Below are positions 1 through 7,134 of a stretch of DNA of 16,003 nt, piece after piece. The position numbers and the translations under genes were made by a program. Source of the DNA: a bacterium (GTDB lineage: Bacteria > UBP15 > UBA6099 > JAJRTR01); assembly GCA_024278215.1 (NCBI GenBank), contig JAJRTR010000050.1, forward strand, positions 1-16,003. Reading direction: 5' to 3'. How positions within the stretch are numbered: the first letter of the stretch is position 1; every line of letters starts with the position of its first letter. A model generated the notes under the pieces. The model had not been told where the DNA came from and ran no database searches. It was given only the letters and a program-made list of their open reading frames with translations.

Positions 1-190
1 GCAATTGTCAACAGCTGCATTGTCGGCACAAAATCTTCCTCGACGTACTCTACAAGTACGCCTGCGGGGATTTTGCACATCCGCTTTGCTTTAGTCCAAT
101 TTCGCTCGACCTCGCTTCGAACATAATTTTGCAACTGGCTCAGGCATTCTCCCGATTTTTCACCCGCATTGGTGGAATATGCGGGATAAA
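1..190. other. Hairpin-rich non-coding stretch, possible dispersed repeat element
   Basis: No convincing gene is present. Two nested inverted repeats are visible. The first has an outer arm CAAAATC at 29-35 pairing with GATTTTG at 69-75, and an inner arm CGTACT at 44-49 pairing with AGTACG at 55-60. The second has CCCGCAT at 163-169 pairing with ATGCGGG at 179-185. One minus-strand frame stays open from the left edge to about position 180, but it has no good start codon or ribosome binding site. The compact palindromic layout resembles intergenic repeat elements, but one copy in one window cannot prove it. The edge of a minus-strand gene is the alternative. Confidence 0.3.
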
Positions 191-212
191 CGTGCAGCAG
201 ATGGTAGACGCA

Positions 213-241
213 TTGAAACATGGGAAGTATGATAATATAAT
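213..241 (+). promoter_or_regulatory. Sigma70-type promoter for ffs
   Basis: A -35 box TTGAAA (213-218) is followed, after exactly 17 bases, by a perfect -10 box TATAAT (236-241). Transcription would start near 248, about 95 bases before the predicted mature 5' end of the SRP RNA. The transcript would therefore carry a leader that is trimmed. The strong match fits an abundant stable RNA, and read-through could also feed dnaX. Confidence 0.75.
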
Positions 242-342
242 AGATGGTCCCTTGATACAGGATCGTGAAAGCCCTTGAAAGAGGGGAAGGGGCGGAAAAG
301 AAAGAGTCGGAAGGAGATCAAACCACAACGGAGATGAGGAAC

Positions 343-613
343 GGGCTGTGCTAGGCGGGGTGTTAGCGGTACCCTGTACCCGCAATCCGCTACAGCGGGG
401 TTGAATCCCCGGTTGAGGCGCTGTCCTGTTCGGTCTGCCCCCGGTAAGCGGTGTTGAGGACCGGGCCCTGCGCAAGGAGCGCCCGTGAATCCCGTCAGGG
501 TCGGAAGGCAGCAGCGGTAAGCGGTCACGTTCTTGTGCCGCAGATCAGCATGGTCTGAGCTGGCTGCCGGGGTAAGCGCGGGTGGGAAGTTGTCGAGGCC
601 GGGTGCACAGTCC
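343..613 (+). ncRNA. ffs: Signal recognition particle RNA, bacterial long (Alu-containing) form
   Basis: This is the RNA scaffold of the signal recognition particle, which binds Ffh and directs ribosomes making membrane and exported proteins to the membrane. The S-domain hallmark is at 494-515: GTCAGG, a GGAA tetraloop closed by a short stem, then AGCAGC, the conserved Ffh-binding symmetric loop. The 5' half (346-420) carries the Alu-domain core, including GTGCTAG and the TGTACCCGCAATCCGC segment. The ends pair: 343-351 matches 605-613 over 9 bp with one G-U pair, giving helix 1 and setting the boundaries. A short T-rich stretch follows at 614-620. ffs immediately upstream of dnaX is a conserved arrangement in many bacteria. 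The exact ends are inferred from the pairing. Confidence 0.93.
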
Positions 614-662
614 TTTTCTCCTCTCCGCAGGGTTCGTCTTCAAGCGGGAGTCCGTGTTCTCC

Positions 663-2552
663 ATGGCATATATTTCTTTATATAGAAAATACAGGTCACG
701 TGATTTCGACGATCTCGTCGGCCAGGATCACATCACTACAACCCTGAAAAATGCCATTATCCGAAACAGGATAGGCCACGCATATCTCTTTTCAGGGCCG
801 CGCGGCACAGGCAAGACCAGCACGGCCCGCATCTTCGCTAAAGCGCTCAACTGCCTCAGTTCCGACGGCCCCACGCCCAGCCCGTGCAACGAGTGCGACG
901 CCTGCACCGCTATCGCCACGGACAGTATGTTCGACGTGATCGAGATCGACGCCGCCTCCAACCGCGGCATCGACGACATACGCGATCTGCGCGAGAAGGT
1001 CAGGGTACCGCCCGCGCAGGCACGTTACAAAGTCTACATCATCGACGAAGTCCACATGCTCACGAAAGATGCTTCCAACGGTCTCCTGAAAACACTCGAA
1101 GAACCGCCGCCGAAAGTCGTTTTCCTGCTTGCCACCACCGAGCCGCAAAAACTGCTTAGCACTATTCTCTCGCGCTGCCAGCGCTACGATTTCCGACGCC
1201 TCACCGACAGCGAAATCGCCGGCCACCTGACAAATATCGCTTCCCGGGAAGGTTTTACCATCGAGGACGAGGCGCTGAATACTATCGTCAAGGCCGCCGA
1301 CGGCTCGATGCGCGATTCCATCAGCCTGCTCGACCAGCTCGTCTCTTTCAGCGACGGACAGGTGCTCGCCAAAGATGTCAACGAAGTATTCGGTCTCGTC
1401 GAAAAGAAGGAAATCGGCAACTTCATGAACGCTGTCTTCAGCGGCGACACCGCGACGACCTTCTCGCTTTTCAACGGCTTCTTCCAGGCAGGCAAAAGCT
1501 TCAGTCTTTTCATTCGTCTCCTGCTCGAATACATCCGTGACCTTTACCTTATCAAACAAAAAATCAAACCATCATCGACAACATATACCGATAGTGATAT
1601 CAAGGTTCTGCGCAGACAGGCCGGAGCGGTTTCGAGGGGGGCGCTGGTCGCGATGCTCGACGAACTCGCCCGCGTCGAGGACCGCATCAGGTGGGAAACT
1701 TACCCGCGCATCATTCTCGAGGTAATGGTCGTGAAACTTCTCGATATGGTCGCTGGCCCAGGTCTCATCGGCGATGTCGCCCCCGGCACGACCACAGATG
1801 TAAAAGATACCGCCGTTCCGCCCACGCCGGCTGGAAAAAAAACCACGCCATCACCCGCTCCCGCCCGGAAACCGGCGCCAGAGCCGAAACCCGAGTCCCC
1901 CGCGCCGGCTCCGGCAAAGGCACCGACACCCCCTGCACGGCAGGATGAGCCGGACTTTTCCGAAGAGCCCCTTCCTCCCGAACCGAAACCCGCACCCGCG
2001 CCGCCGAAAACATCCGGCGGCGACCCGCGCATGATGCCGGTTCCCGACATAAACGACGATCAGTTCCCGCCTGTCGAGGACGACGACTTCATCTTCGAGG
2101 ACGTCGACGACCCGGACCTCAATAACATTCGCAAGAACTGGAAAAACATTCTCTCTGAAGTCAGAGGCATCAATCTCACAGCTTATTTTCAATTGAAGAA
2201 GGGTGTTCCCGCAACACTCGACGACGGGATGGTCGCGCTCGTATTTGATCCGCGGCATGAGTTCCAGAGAATAAAATCGCTTGACGCTCAAAATGCGAAA
2301 TCACTCGAGAAGGCTATGGATAAGGTGCTCGGGACCGACTACAGAATAAACGTGGTATCGAGTGCCGACAAAGATAAAAAGAAACCAGTTGAGAGCGGCG
2401 GCGGACTGGAACTCGAGGTTCAGAAAACAGAATCCGGGCCCGAAAAGCCGCCGGTAAAAACTGAAGAGAATAAAAAGAAGAAAAAATCCGGAGGGCCGCA
2501 TCTCGCCGACCTTTTCGAAGAGATTTTTCCGGACAGCAAGGAAATAAGTTGA
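663..2552 (+). CDS. dnaX: DNA polymerase III subunit gamma/tau (clamp loader ATPase)
   Basis: DnaX is the ATPase motor of the clamp loader that places the beta sliding clamp on primed DNA; the long tau form also tethers polymerase to helicase. The 629-residue product shows Walker A GPRGTGKT (45-52), zinc-module cysteines 64, 75, 78 and 81, Walker B box DEVH (128-131) and the SRC arginine finger at 170-172. A proline/alanine-rich linker follows (about 380-470), then an acidic stretch and a C-terminal DnaX domain from about 485. The ATG at 663 is preferred over an in-frame GTG at 582 because the protein then begins AYISLYRKYR, the family's normal N-terminus, with GGGAG upstream at 646-650. The GTG would overlap the SRP RNA. 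ybaB follows after 21 bases. An A8 run in the linker may make a short gamma-like form. Confidence 0.97.
   Translation: MAYISLYRKYRSRDFDDLVGQDHITTTLKNAIIRNRIGHAYLFSGPRGTGKTSTARIFAKALNCLSSDGPTPSPCNECDACTAIATDSMFDVIEIDAASNRGIDDIRDLREKVRVPPAQARYKVYIIDEVHMLTKDASNGLLKTLEEPPPKVVFLLATTEPQKLLSTILSRCQRYDFRRLTDSEIAGHLTNIASREGFTIEDEALNTIVKAADGSMRDSISLLDQLVSFSDGQVLAKDVNEVFGLVEKKEIGNFMNAVFSGDTATTFSLFNGFFQAGKSFSLFIRLLLEYIRDLYLIKQKIKPSSTTYTDSDIKVLRRQAGAVSRGALVAMLDELARVEDRIRWETYPRIILEVMVVKLLDMVAGPGLIGDVAPGTTTDVKDTAVPPTPAGKKTTPSPAPARKPAPEPKPESPAPAPAKAPTPPARQDEPDFSEEPLPPEPKPAPAPPKTSGGDPRMMPVPDINDDQFPPVEDDDFIFEDVDDPDLNNIRKNWKNILSEVRGINLTAYFQLKKGVPATLDDGMVALVFDPRHEFQRIKSLDAQNAKSLEKAMDKVLGTDYRINVVSSADKDKKKPVESGGGLELEVQKTESGPEKPPVKTEENKKKKKSGGPHLADLFEEIFPDSKEIS
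1835..1842 (+). other. A8 slippery run in dnaX, candidate frameshift or transcript-slippage site
   Basis: Eight consecutive A residues are read in frame as GGA AAA AAA ACC (codons 391-394), so the heptamer A AAA AAA fits a -1 slippery site. It lies just after the conserved ATPase and oligomerisation domains, at the start of the proline-rich linker. After a -1 shift, 35 further codons are read before TGA at 1946-1948. The product would be 428 residues, close to the 431 residues of E. coli gamma. Thermus dnaX uses transcript slippage on an A9 run, and E. coli uses ribosomal slippage. Whether either occurs here is inference. Confidence 0.45.
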
Positions 2553-2573
2553 ATATTTTAGGGGGACAACAAT

Positions 2574-2900
2574 ATGTCTTTTAATATGCAGAACATGGGC
2601 AGCATGATGAAAAAAATGCAGGATGACATGGCCCGAATACAGAAGGAACTCGAAGAAGCGAAGATTACCGGGGCCGACCCGAGCGGCAAAGTCGTCTGTA
2701 CGGTGAACGGACAGCGGGATGTGCATGAAATAAAGATCGACCCGTCGGTCGTGGACCCGGACGACATGGAGATGCTCGAAGACCTCGTGCTTTACGCGGT
2801 CAGGGACGCGATGAAAAAAGCGGAGGCGTTCTCGACCGAGAAGATGGGCGCACTCACGAAAGGCCTGCCGAATATTCCCGGACTCCAGATGCCGTTCTGA
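2574..2900 (+). CDS. ybaB: YbaB/EbfC family nucleoid-associated protein
   Basis: This is a small dimeric DNA-binding protein of the YbaB/EbfC family, thought to bind nucleoid DNA and linked by gene order to recombination and replication repair. The 108-residue length is typical. The N-terminal helix is rich in Met, Lys and Gln (MQNMGSMMKKMQDDMARIQ), the familiar long helix of the family. A central beta region follows (GKVVCTVNGQRDVHEIKIDP), then a helix with LEDLVLYAVRDAMKKA, and a Gly/Pro-rich tail ending PGLQMPF. A strong ribosome binding site, AGGGGGA, lies 7 bases before the ATG. The gene sits between dnaX and recR, the classical order, and is probably cotranscribed with dnaX. Confidence 0.95.
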   Translation: MSFNMQNMGSMMKKMQDDMARIQKELEEAKITGADPSGKVVCTVNGQRDVHEIKIDPSVVDPDDMEMLEDLVLYAVRDAMKKAEAFSTEKMGALTKGLPNIPGLQMPF

Positions 2901-2995
2901 TGTAAATTCATGGATGTTTCCGCCAATTTCACCGCCCGTTTCGTCACCGGCAAACGGTTGCCGTGCTTAATTGGTGTAAACGAGACTGATAATAA

Positions 2996-3595
2996 ATGAA
3001 CCGCCCACGCTCACTTGCAACACTTATAGAAGCGCTCCAGAAGTTTCCGGGAGTCGGACCGCGCACGGCGCAACGCATGGCTGACGCCGTGCTCTCGATG
3101 GACTATGAGGCAGCCCGTGAAATATCACGCGCCGTGCTCCGCGTCAAGAAGACAATTGTCAACTGTTCCGTATGCGGAATTCACACCGAGCGCGACCCCT
3201 GCGATATATGCGACAATGCCGCGAGAGACCGGGGCTTTATTTGCGTGGTGGAGGAAGACGAAGACGTGTTTGCGTTCGAGCGTTCGGGCGCGCATCCGGG
3301 AGTGTATCATGTGCTTGGCGGCGTGATAAAAGCAAACAAAGGCGTAGGCCCTGATAAATTGCGCATCGGGCAGCTGGCCGAGCGGGTTCGCGAGGGCGGC
3401 GTGCGGGAAATCCTGATCGCGACCGACCCCAGCCTTTACGGCGAAACGACCGCGGCTTATATTATTGAGTTGCTGAAAGACACCGGAATAATAATGACAA
3501 GACCCGCAAGAGGCATTCCCACCGGGGCAGACCTCGATTATCTCGACAGCGAGACTCTTTCACATGCTTACACGGAAAGAAAGGAGATAATGTGA
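2996..3595 (+). CDS. recR: Recombination mediator protein RecR
   Basis: RecR works with RecO (and RecF) to load RecA on single-stranded DNA coated with SSB at gaps and stalled forks. The 199-residue protein has the complete layout: a helix-hairpin-helix around FPGVGPRTAQRM (17-28), a zinc finger with Cys57, Cys60, Cys69 and Cys72, then a Toprim domain from about residue 80 with VVEEDEDVFAFE, YHVLGG and the C-terminal RPARGIPTG segment. The Toprim motif reads ATDPSLYGETTA, whereas the family usually has an acidic residue where this protein has Tyr. A 95-base gap separates it from ybaB. The ribosome binding site is weak (GAG around 2982), which suggests translation from the shared transcript. 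Confidence 0.96.
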   Translation: MNRPRSLATLIEALQKFPGVGPRTAQRMADAVLSMDYEAAREISRAVLRVKKTIVNCSVCGIHTERDPCDICDNAARDRGFICVVEEDEDVFAFERSGAHPGVYHVLGGVIKANKGVGPDKLRIGQLAERVREGGVREILIATDPSLYGETTAAYIIELLKDTGIIMTRPARGIPTGADLDYLDSETLSHAYTERKEIM

Positions 3596-3666
3596 TTCGT
3601 TTTAACGACAGAACACAGCAATCGGCTTGCAGCAAATAACAAATATGAAGAGAGAAGGTAAATAAC

Positions 3667-4164
3667 ATGATTTTACAGGCACAGAGAGTAGGCGTTTTTG
3701 TAGATGTGCAGAACCTGTTTTATTCCGCGAAATATCAGCACCACATGAAAGTGGATTTCCAGAAACTGCTGGCGCTATGCCTCAACGAACGTCAGTTGAT
3801 ACGTGCGCTTACATATATTGTCCAGACGCCCGACATCGACCAGTCGAGCTTCATCAATTTCCTGTCGAGCATCGGCTACGAGGTCAAATCGAAAACGCTG
3901 CGCGTGCGGCCCGACGGAACAGCGAAGGGCGATTGGGACATGGGTATCGCCATCGACACCATCGCCATGGCGGACCGGCTGGATGTCGTTGTGCTCGTAT
4001 CCGGCGACGGCGACTTTGTCGATCTCGTGGACATGCTCAAGGCTCGCGGCGTTATTGTCGAGATTGTTTCTTTCCCCAACAACACAGCGGAAGACCTCAA
4101 GCTCGCCGCCACTCTCTACATGCCTCTTGACCGCAGCATTCTCATCAAGGGCTCGAAGGCGTAG
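3667..4164 (+). CDS. NYN domain protein (LabA/DUF88-type, PIN-like fold)
   Basis: The 165-residue protein is a single NYN domain, a PIN-like fold often associated with RNA cleavage or RNA binding. Typical motifs are present: VGVFVDVQN with Asp13 at the end of the first strand, KGDWDMGIAIDT with Asp91 and Asp97, and LVSGDGDFVDLVDML with Asp114 and Asp116. These acidic residues would form the metal site. A clear ribosome binding site (AGAAGG near 3653) precedes the ATG. The gene starts 71 bases after recR and may be read from the same transcript. No partner toxin or antitoxin gene is visible beside it, so its cellular target cannot be named. Nuclease activity is inferred from the fold and acidic residues. 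Confidence 0.85.
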   Translation: MILQAQRVGVFVDVQNLFYSAKYQHHMKVDFQKLLALCLNERQLIRALTYIVQTPDIDQSSFINFLSSIGYEVKSKTLRVRPDGTAKGDWDMGIAIDTIAMADRLDVVVLVSGDGDFVDLVDMLKARGVIVEIVSFPNNTAEDLKLAATLYMPLDRSILIKGSKA

Positions 4165-4249
4165 AGAAAATTTCATAATATCGCAGCCGTTAACCGATGT
4201 TTTTTCTGTAAAGAAACCGAAACCGTGTAAGTTTTTGTTCCGAACTATA

Positions 4250-4278
4250 TTGACAATACAGCGGCTGTGTAATTTAAT
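4250..4278 (+). promoter_or_regulatory. Sigma70-type promoter for the FecR-domain gene
   Basis: A perfect -35 box TTGACA (4250-4255) is followed after 17 bases by TTTAAT (4273-4278), four of six matches to the consensus with the key AAT end. It lies in the AT-rich 174-base gap between the NYN gene and the FecR-domain gene, with about 55 bases of leader before the ATG. This suggests that a new transcription unit starts here. A run of six T (4200-4205) earlier in the gap follows only a weak stem, so I do not call a terminator. Confidence 0.6.
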
Positions 4279-4338
4279 ATAAAAGTATAAAAACTCTGAA
4301 CAGACAAACACATAAAACAACAATGGGGGTAAAGAAGA

Positions 4339-5322
4339 ATGAAAAAAACAGTTATCCTGGGATTAGTGTTGGTATTTGCAATCGCGGGGCTGGCCTGTGA
4401 ATCGGCGCGCGCGTCGGACACGGCGGCAATGATTATAAAAGTCACAGGAAATGTCAAGGTGCAGCGCGGTGCCAAACAAAAAGCCATCAAATCGAAGTTC
4501 CCGCTTAAAATGGGCGACAAAGTGCTTGTGGCGGACGGCTCGTCGGCGCTGATACTGTTTTCGAACGGCAAGAAGATTACAGCCACAACCGACCTGGAGA
4601 TTAATGAAGCGGCGATGAAGATAGAAGGTAAGGAAGTGAGTGCAGTGGCGGGTGCGTCGAGTATGCTGATGAAATCAGTGGCCGGCGGCGACAAGAACGC
4701 GGACCTGAAGGCGAAGGGCGGTGTCGGCGGCGCGGTGCGCGCGGCGGCGAAGACAGAGGTGCAGCTTCTTTCATACCTTAACACCAGCACGCTGAACACA
4801 CGTCCTGTATTCGCATGGGAGCCTTCGGCGAAAGCGGACAGCAGTAAAGTCACTCTCATGGACGAGGACGGCGAAGAACTGTGGTCGGGAAAAACAGCGG
4901 ATAAGCTTATCGCCTATCCTGACGATATGGACCCGCTCGAGCCGGGCATGGAATACACTTATGAAGTAAAATCGGTAATCGACGGCGATGAGATCGAAGC
5001 GGCCTCGACGTTCTACATTCTCGACGAGGACGAAGCGGCGGAGGTCAAAAAAGCTGTTGATGCCATTAAGAAACAGTATGCAAAAGATGACGATGTGATA
5101 ATCCAGCACATGTTGCTCGCGCAGTATTATAAGGAAAAAGAATTATACATGGACGCTATCGACGAGCTGAAAAGTCTCGTGGCGCTCGACGAATACGATG
5201 TCGCTTCCAGGATGGCGCTTGCGGATATCTACGACACGGTCGGTAACAAGGGCGCGTTCAAGGCCGAGATAGCGAAGGTCGAGGAAATCGAGAAAGAGAT
5301 CGGCGACCCAACAGCTTTTTAG
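4339..5322 (+). CDS. Secreted FecR-domain protein with C-terminal TPR region
   Basis: The 327-residue protein starts with a classical signal peptide (KK, then a hydrophobic run to about residue 20) with likely cleavage after ARA at 23-25. Cys20 lacks a proper lipobox, so I favour ordinary periplasmic export. Residues about 28-95 match a FecR domain: a VTGNVKVQRG opening, then PLKMGDKVLVADGSSALILFSNG. A beta-rich section follows (about 150-235). The C-terminal 255-315 looks like tetratricopeptide helices (MLLAQYYKEKELYMDAIDEL and the next pair). FecR-domain proteins of this kind are often encoded beside CHASE2-domain cyclases, as here, and probably act in periplasmic sensing or scaffolding. 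GGGG at 4325-4328 serves as ribosome binding site. The ligand is unknown. Confidence 0.85.
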   Translation: MKKTVILGLVLVFAIAGLACESARASDTAAMIIKVTGNVKVQRGAKQKAIKSKFPLKMGDKVLVADGSSALILFSNGKKITATTDLEINEAAMKIEGKEVSAVAGASSMLMKSVAGGDKNADLKAKGGVGGAVRAAAKTEVQLLSYLNTSTLNTRPVFAWEPSAKADSSKVTLMDEDGEELWSGKTADKLIAYPDDMDPLEPGMEYTYEVKSVIDGDEIEAASTFYILDEDEAAEVKKAVDAIKKQYAKDDDVIIQHMLLAQYYKEKELYMDAIDELKSLVALDEYDVASRMALADIYDTVGNKGAFKAEIAKVEEIEKEIGDPTAF

Positions 5323-5343
5323 TACATTAGTTTGCGAGGTTAC

Positions 5344-5378
5344 ACCCGGGCAGTTCTTTCAGCGAATTGCCCGGGTTT
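5344..5378 (+). terminator. Hairpin after the FecR-domain gene, probable intrinsic terminator
   Basis: ACCCGGGCAGTT (5344-5355) pairs with AATTGCCCGGGT (5365-5376) over 12 bp with one G-U pair and a 9-base loop. Only three T residues follow directly, so termination may be partial. It starts 22 bases after the stop codon and separates the FecR-domain gene from the downstream cyclase gene. Confidence 0.6.
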
Positions 5379-5469
5379 GATCGTTTATAGGGGATCATTC
5401 GAAAAAGAGTTTTTTTCTACGCCGGGTAAAAAATCATACAAAACAGAAAACCGGCAGCATTACACAACA

Positions 5470-5530
5470 GGTAACACTTTAGACATCTGAAGCAAAGTCG
5501 TGGAATTCTTCACTTGGCTAAAGTGTTACC
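5470..5530 (+). repeat. 61-bp palindromic insert with 13-bp inverted ends, MITE-like or operator
   Basis: GGTAACACTTTAG (5470-5482) and CTAAAGTGTTACC (5518-5530) are perfect inverted copies around a 35-base spacer. Each side is flanked by the direct repeat ACAACA (5464-5469 and 5531-5536), like a target-site duplication. The element ends 13 bases before the ribosome binding site of the cyclase gene. It could be a very small non-autonomous insertion, or a hairpin or operator controlling the cyclase. The in-frame GTG at 5500 lies inside it and is not a credible start. Confidence 0.65.
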
Positions 5531-5556
5531 ACAACAGGGATTTTGAGGAGTCGCAC

Positions 5557-7134
5557 ATGAAAATCGTCAAGAATTTTGTTGTTCCCGTTATTCTCATTTC
5601 TCTTGCCGCGTCGGGAATCATATTCCTGCTTTTTAAGATGGGCACATTCGACGCGCTCGAGCTCAAGACACTCGATTTGCGTTTTATCACACGCGGCGAA
5701 CGTGAGTATAAGAACGAAAACGCGCGCGACGTGGTGAAAATCGTCGGGATAGACGCGAAAAGTATCGAGGAAGTGGGGCGGTGGCCGTGGCCGCGCGGCG
5801 TGATCGGAGAACTTGTCTACGGCATTTGCGGCGACGGGGGTATGGGTGTCGGTTCCGATTCTGATGCTGGTTGGGAAGACGCGGGAGATGACGAAGGTTG
5901 GGAAGACGCTCCGGACGACGAGGGCTGGGAGGACGTGCCCGGTGAGGAGTCTGTGGAAACAGGTGATGCTGCCGGTACGGCTGACGATAACGGCACGGCG
6001 CAGGCTGAAGAGGAGTCCACTGAGACCGCGAAACCTATCGGGAAACACAGGGTTGCGGGCATTGACATTCTTTTCGACCGCGCTGAGCGCGACTACAGCA
6101 AATACCTGTACCGCAAAGGTTCCATGATGGACCCCGCCCAGCAGGATGCGATGGCTGTCGAAGCGCTGGATCTCTGCGATTCCGTTGTCCAGATTTCGCT
6201 TTTGAAATGGGCAGATGAAGGTGTCAACGTCGGTCGCGGCGACCGGAGCGCGGAACATGTTATGAACGGGGCAAAAGTTATTTATAATACGCCGCTGCCG
6301 AATTTTCGGACTCCGAATTCATCATTGGGCACCGCGAATATGCAGCCCAGCAGATTCGACGAGCGCGTCCGCAAAGCGCGTATGTATTATAAGTTTGATA
6401 ATGAAGAAGGATATATATATCCATTCGCGCTGGCGTCACTGGCGTCGTTCCTTGGGGTCGACCAGAAAGATATAATCGTCAGGGAAGGCAAATACGTCAG
6501 GGTCGGCGAATATACGATTCCCGTCGATAAAAACGGCGACATATACATCAATTACCGTGGCAAGGAATACGAGCCGGATAAGGACGGTAACGTCAATAAG
6601 GACAACATACTTTCAGCGCTCGATGTGATGCAGACGCCTGAGATGATACCGATGATGATGCAGGGCAATTACATTTTCCTTGTCGGCGTGACGGACCCGG
6701 ACATAAAGGATATTTTTTACACGCCGTTCGCGCAGGCGCAATCGACATATCCGAACAATGCTATTCTCAACGGGATCGAGATACACAAAGCGATAATCGA
6801 CACGATTCTCCAGGGCGATTATCTTCACGACGTATCGCCCGCTACAGTGTTTATATTTATTTTCGCGGCGGCGGCGGTCGTCACAATTCTTACGCTGATC
6901 CGCCTGTGGCTCGGCGCGCTCGGCATGGTCGCGATCGGTGCGGCGCACTTCTATTACGCTGTCACGGCTTTCAATTCGTCGGGAGCGATCTACCCGGTAT
7001 TCTCGGTGATTATTGTGCTGCCGGTCTGTTCGCTGCGACGATTTTCTATCGCAATTTCGTCGTCGACAAAGAGAAAAACCGTGTTAAAAAAGCGTTCGGA
7101 AGTTATGTCGCGCCGCACGTGCTCGCCGAACTGA
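5557..7134 (+). CDS. CHASE2-domain sensor part of a class III cyclase (N-terminal piece of a frameshifted gene)
   Basis: This is the sensor half of a CHASE2-nucleotide cyclase, an inner-membrane receptor with an extracytoplasmic CHASE2 domain. Residues 7-26 form a first membrane helix, followed by the CHASE2 hallmark LELKTLDLRF. The domain runs to about residue 425 and includes VAGIDILFDRAE and INYRGK. Two membrane helices follow (about 429-449 and 453-473) and a third starts near 479. At about residue 490 the frame slips. The remaining residues, to the stop at 7134, lose family character, while the missing helix end and cyclase domain continue in the -1 frame. The ATG at 5557 is chosen because GAGGAG lies at 5545-5550 and a membrane helix follows. 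An unusual acidic insert with three nonapeptide repeats interrupts the CHASE2 domain. Confidence 0.85.
   Translation: MKIVKNFVVPVILISLAASGIIFLLFKMGTFDALELKTLDLRFITRGEREYKNENARDVVKIVGIDAKSIEEVGRWPWPRGVIGELVYGICGDGGMGVGSDSDAGWEDAGDDEGWEDAPDDEGWEDVPGEESVETGDAAGTADDNGTAQAEEESTETAKPIGKHRVAGIDILFDRAERDYSKYLYRKGSMMDPAQQDAMAVEALDLCDSVVQISLLKWADEGVNVGRGDRSAEHVMNGAKVIYNTPLPNFRTPNSSLGTANMQPSRFDERVRKARMYYKFDNEEGYIYPFALASLASFLGVDQKDIIVREGKYVRVGEYTIPVDKNGDIYINYRGKEYEPDKDGNVNKDNILSALDVMQTPEMIPMMMQGNYIFLVGVTDPDIKDIFYTPFAQAQSTYPNNAILNGIEIHKAIIDTILQGDYLHDVSPATVFIFIFAAAAVVTILTLIRLWLGALGMVAIGAAHFYYAVTAFNSSGAIYPVFSVIIVLPVCSLRRFSIAISSSTKRKTVLKKRSEVMSRRTCSPN
5869..5949 (+). repeat. Three tandem 27-bp units encoding an acidic nonapeptide repeat
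   Basis: The units 5869-5895, 5896-5922 and 5923-5949 encode GWEDAGDDE, GWEDAPDDE and GWEDVPGEE. They lie within a wider low-complexity acidic stretch (about 5845-6040) rich in Asp, Glu, Gly and Thr. The stretch sits inside the CHASE2 domain, between the ELVYGI helix and the VAGIDILF strand, so it would form an extracytoplasmic negatively charged loop. Copy number could vary between strains. Confidence 0.85.
7024..7028 (+). other. Single-base frameshift inside a cyclase transmembrane helix
   Basis: Up to GTC (7024-7026) the reading VIIVLPV is a good membrane helix. Re-entering one base back at CTG (7026-7028) gives LFAATIFYRNF, which continues the same helix into the cyclase linker VKKAFGSYVAPHVLAEL. 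One extra base here would restore a single 803-residue protein. No slippery heptamer is present, so programmed shifting is unlikely. A real deletion or an assembly error are the main options. Confidence 0.8.

Noticed and set aside
140-528. Two minus-strand open frames over the promoter and ffs
   Set aside because: They lie antisense to a structured RNA gene and have no ribosome binding site or recognisable protein features.
582-662. N-terminal extension of DnaX from the GTG at 582
   Set aside because: It overlaps the 3' end of the SRP RNA, has no family similarity, and the ATG at 663 gives the normal DnaX N-terminus with a ribosome binding site.
2936-2957. Possible terminator between ybaB and recR
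   Set aside because: CCGTTT/AAACGG forms only a 6-bp stem with a 10-base loop and no T run follows. The operon probably continues.
4185-4205. Possible terminator after the NYN gene
   Set aside because: A T6 run is present, but the preceding stem (ATCG/CGAT) is only 4 bp.
5500-5556. GTG start for the CHASE2 protein at 5500
   Set aside because: It lies inside the 61-bp palindromic element with no ribosome binding site. The ATG at 5557 has GAGGAG before it and begins a membrane helix.
6906-7025. Independent cyclase protein starting at the GTG at 6906
   Set aside because: Its first 40 residues are the shifted frame of the CHASE2 membrane helices and look non-coding. Family similarity begins only at about 7026.
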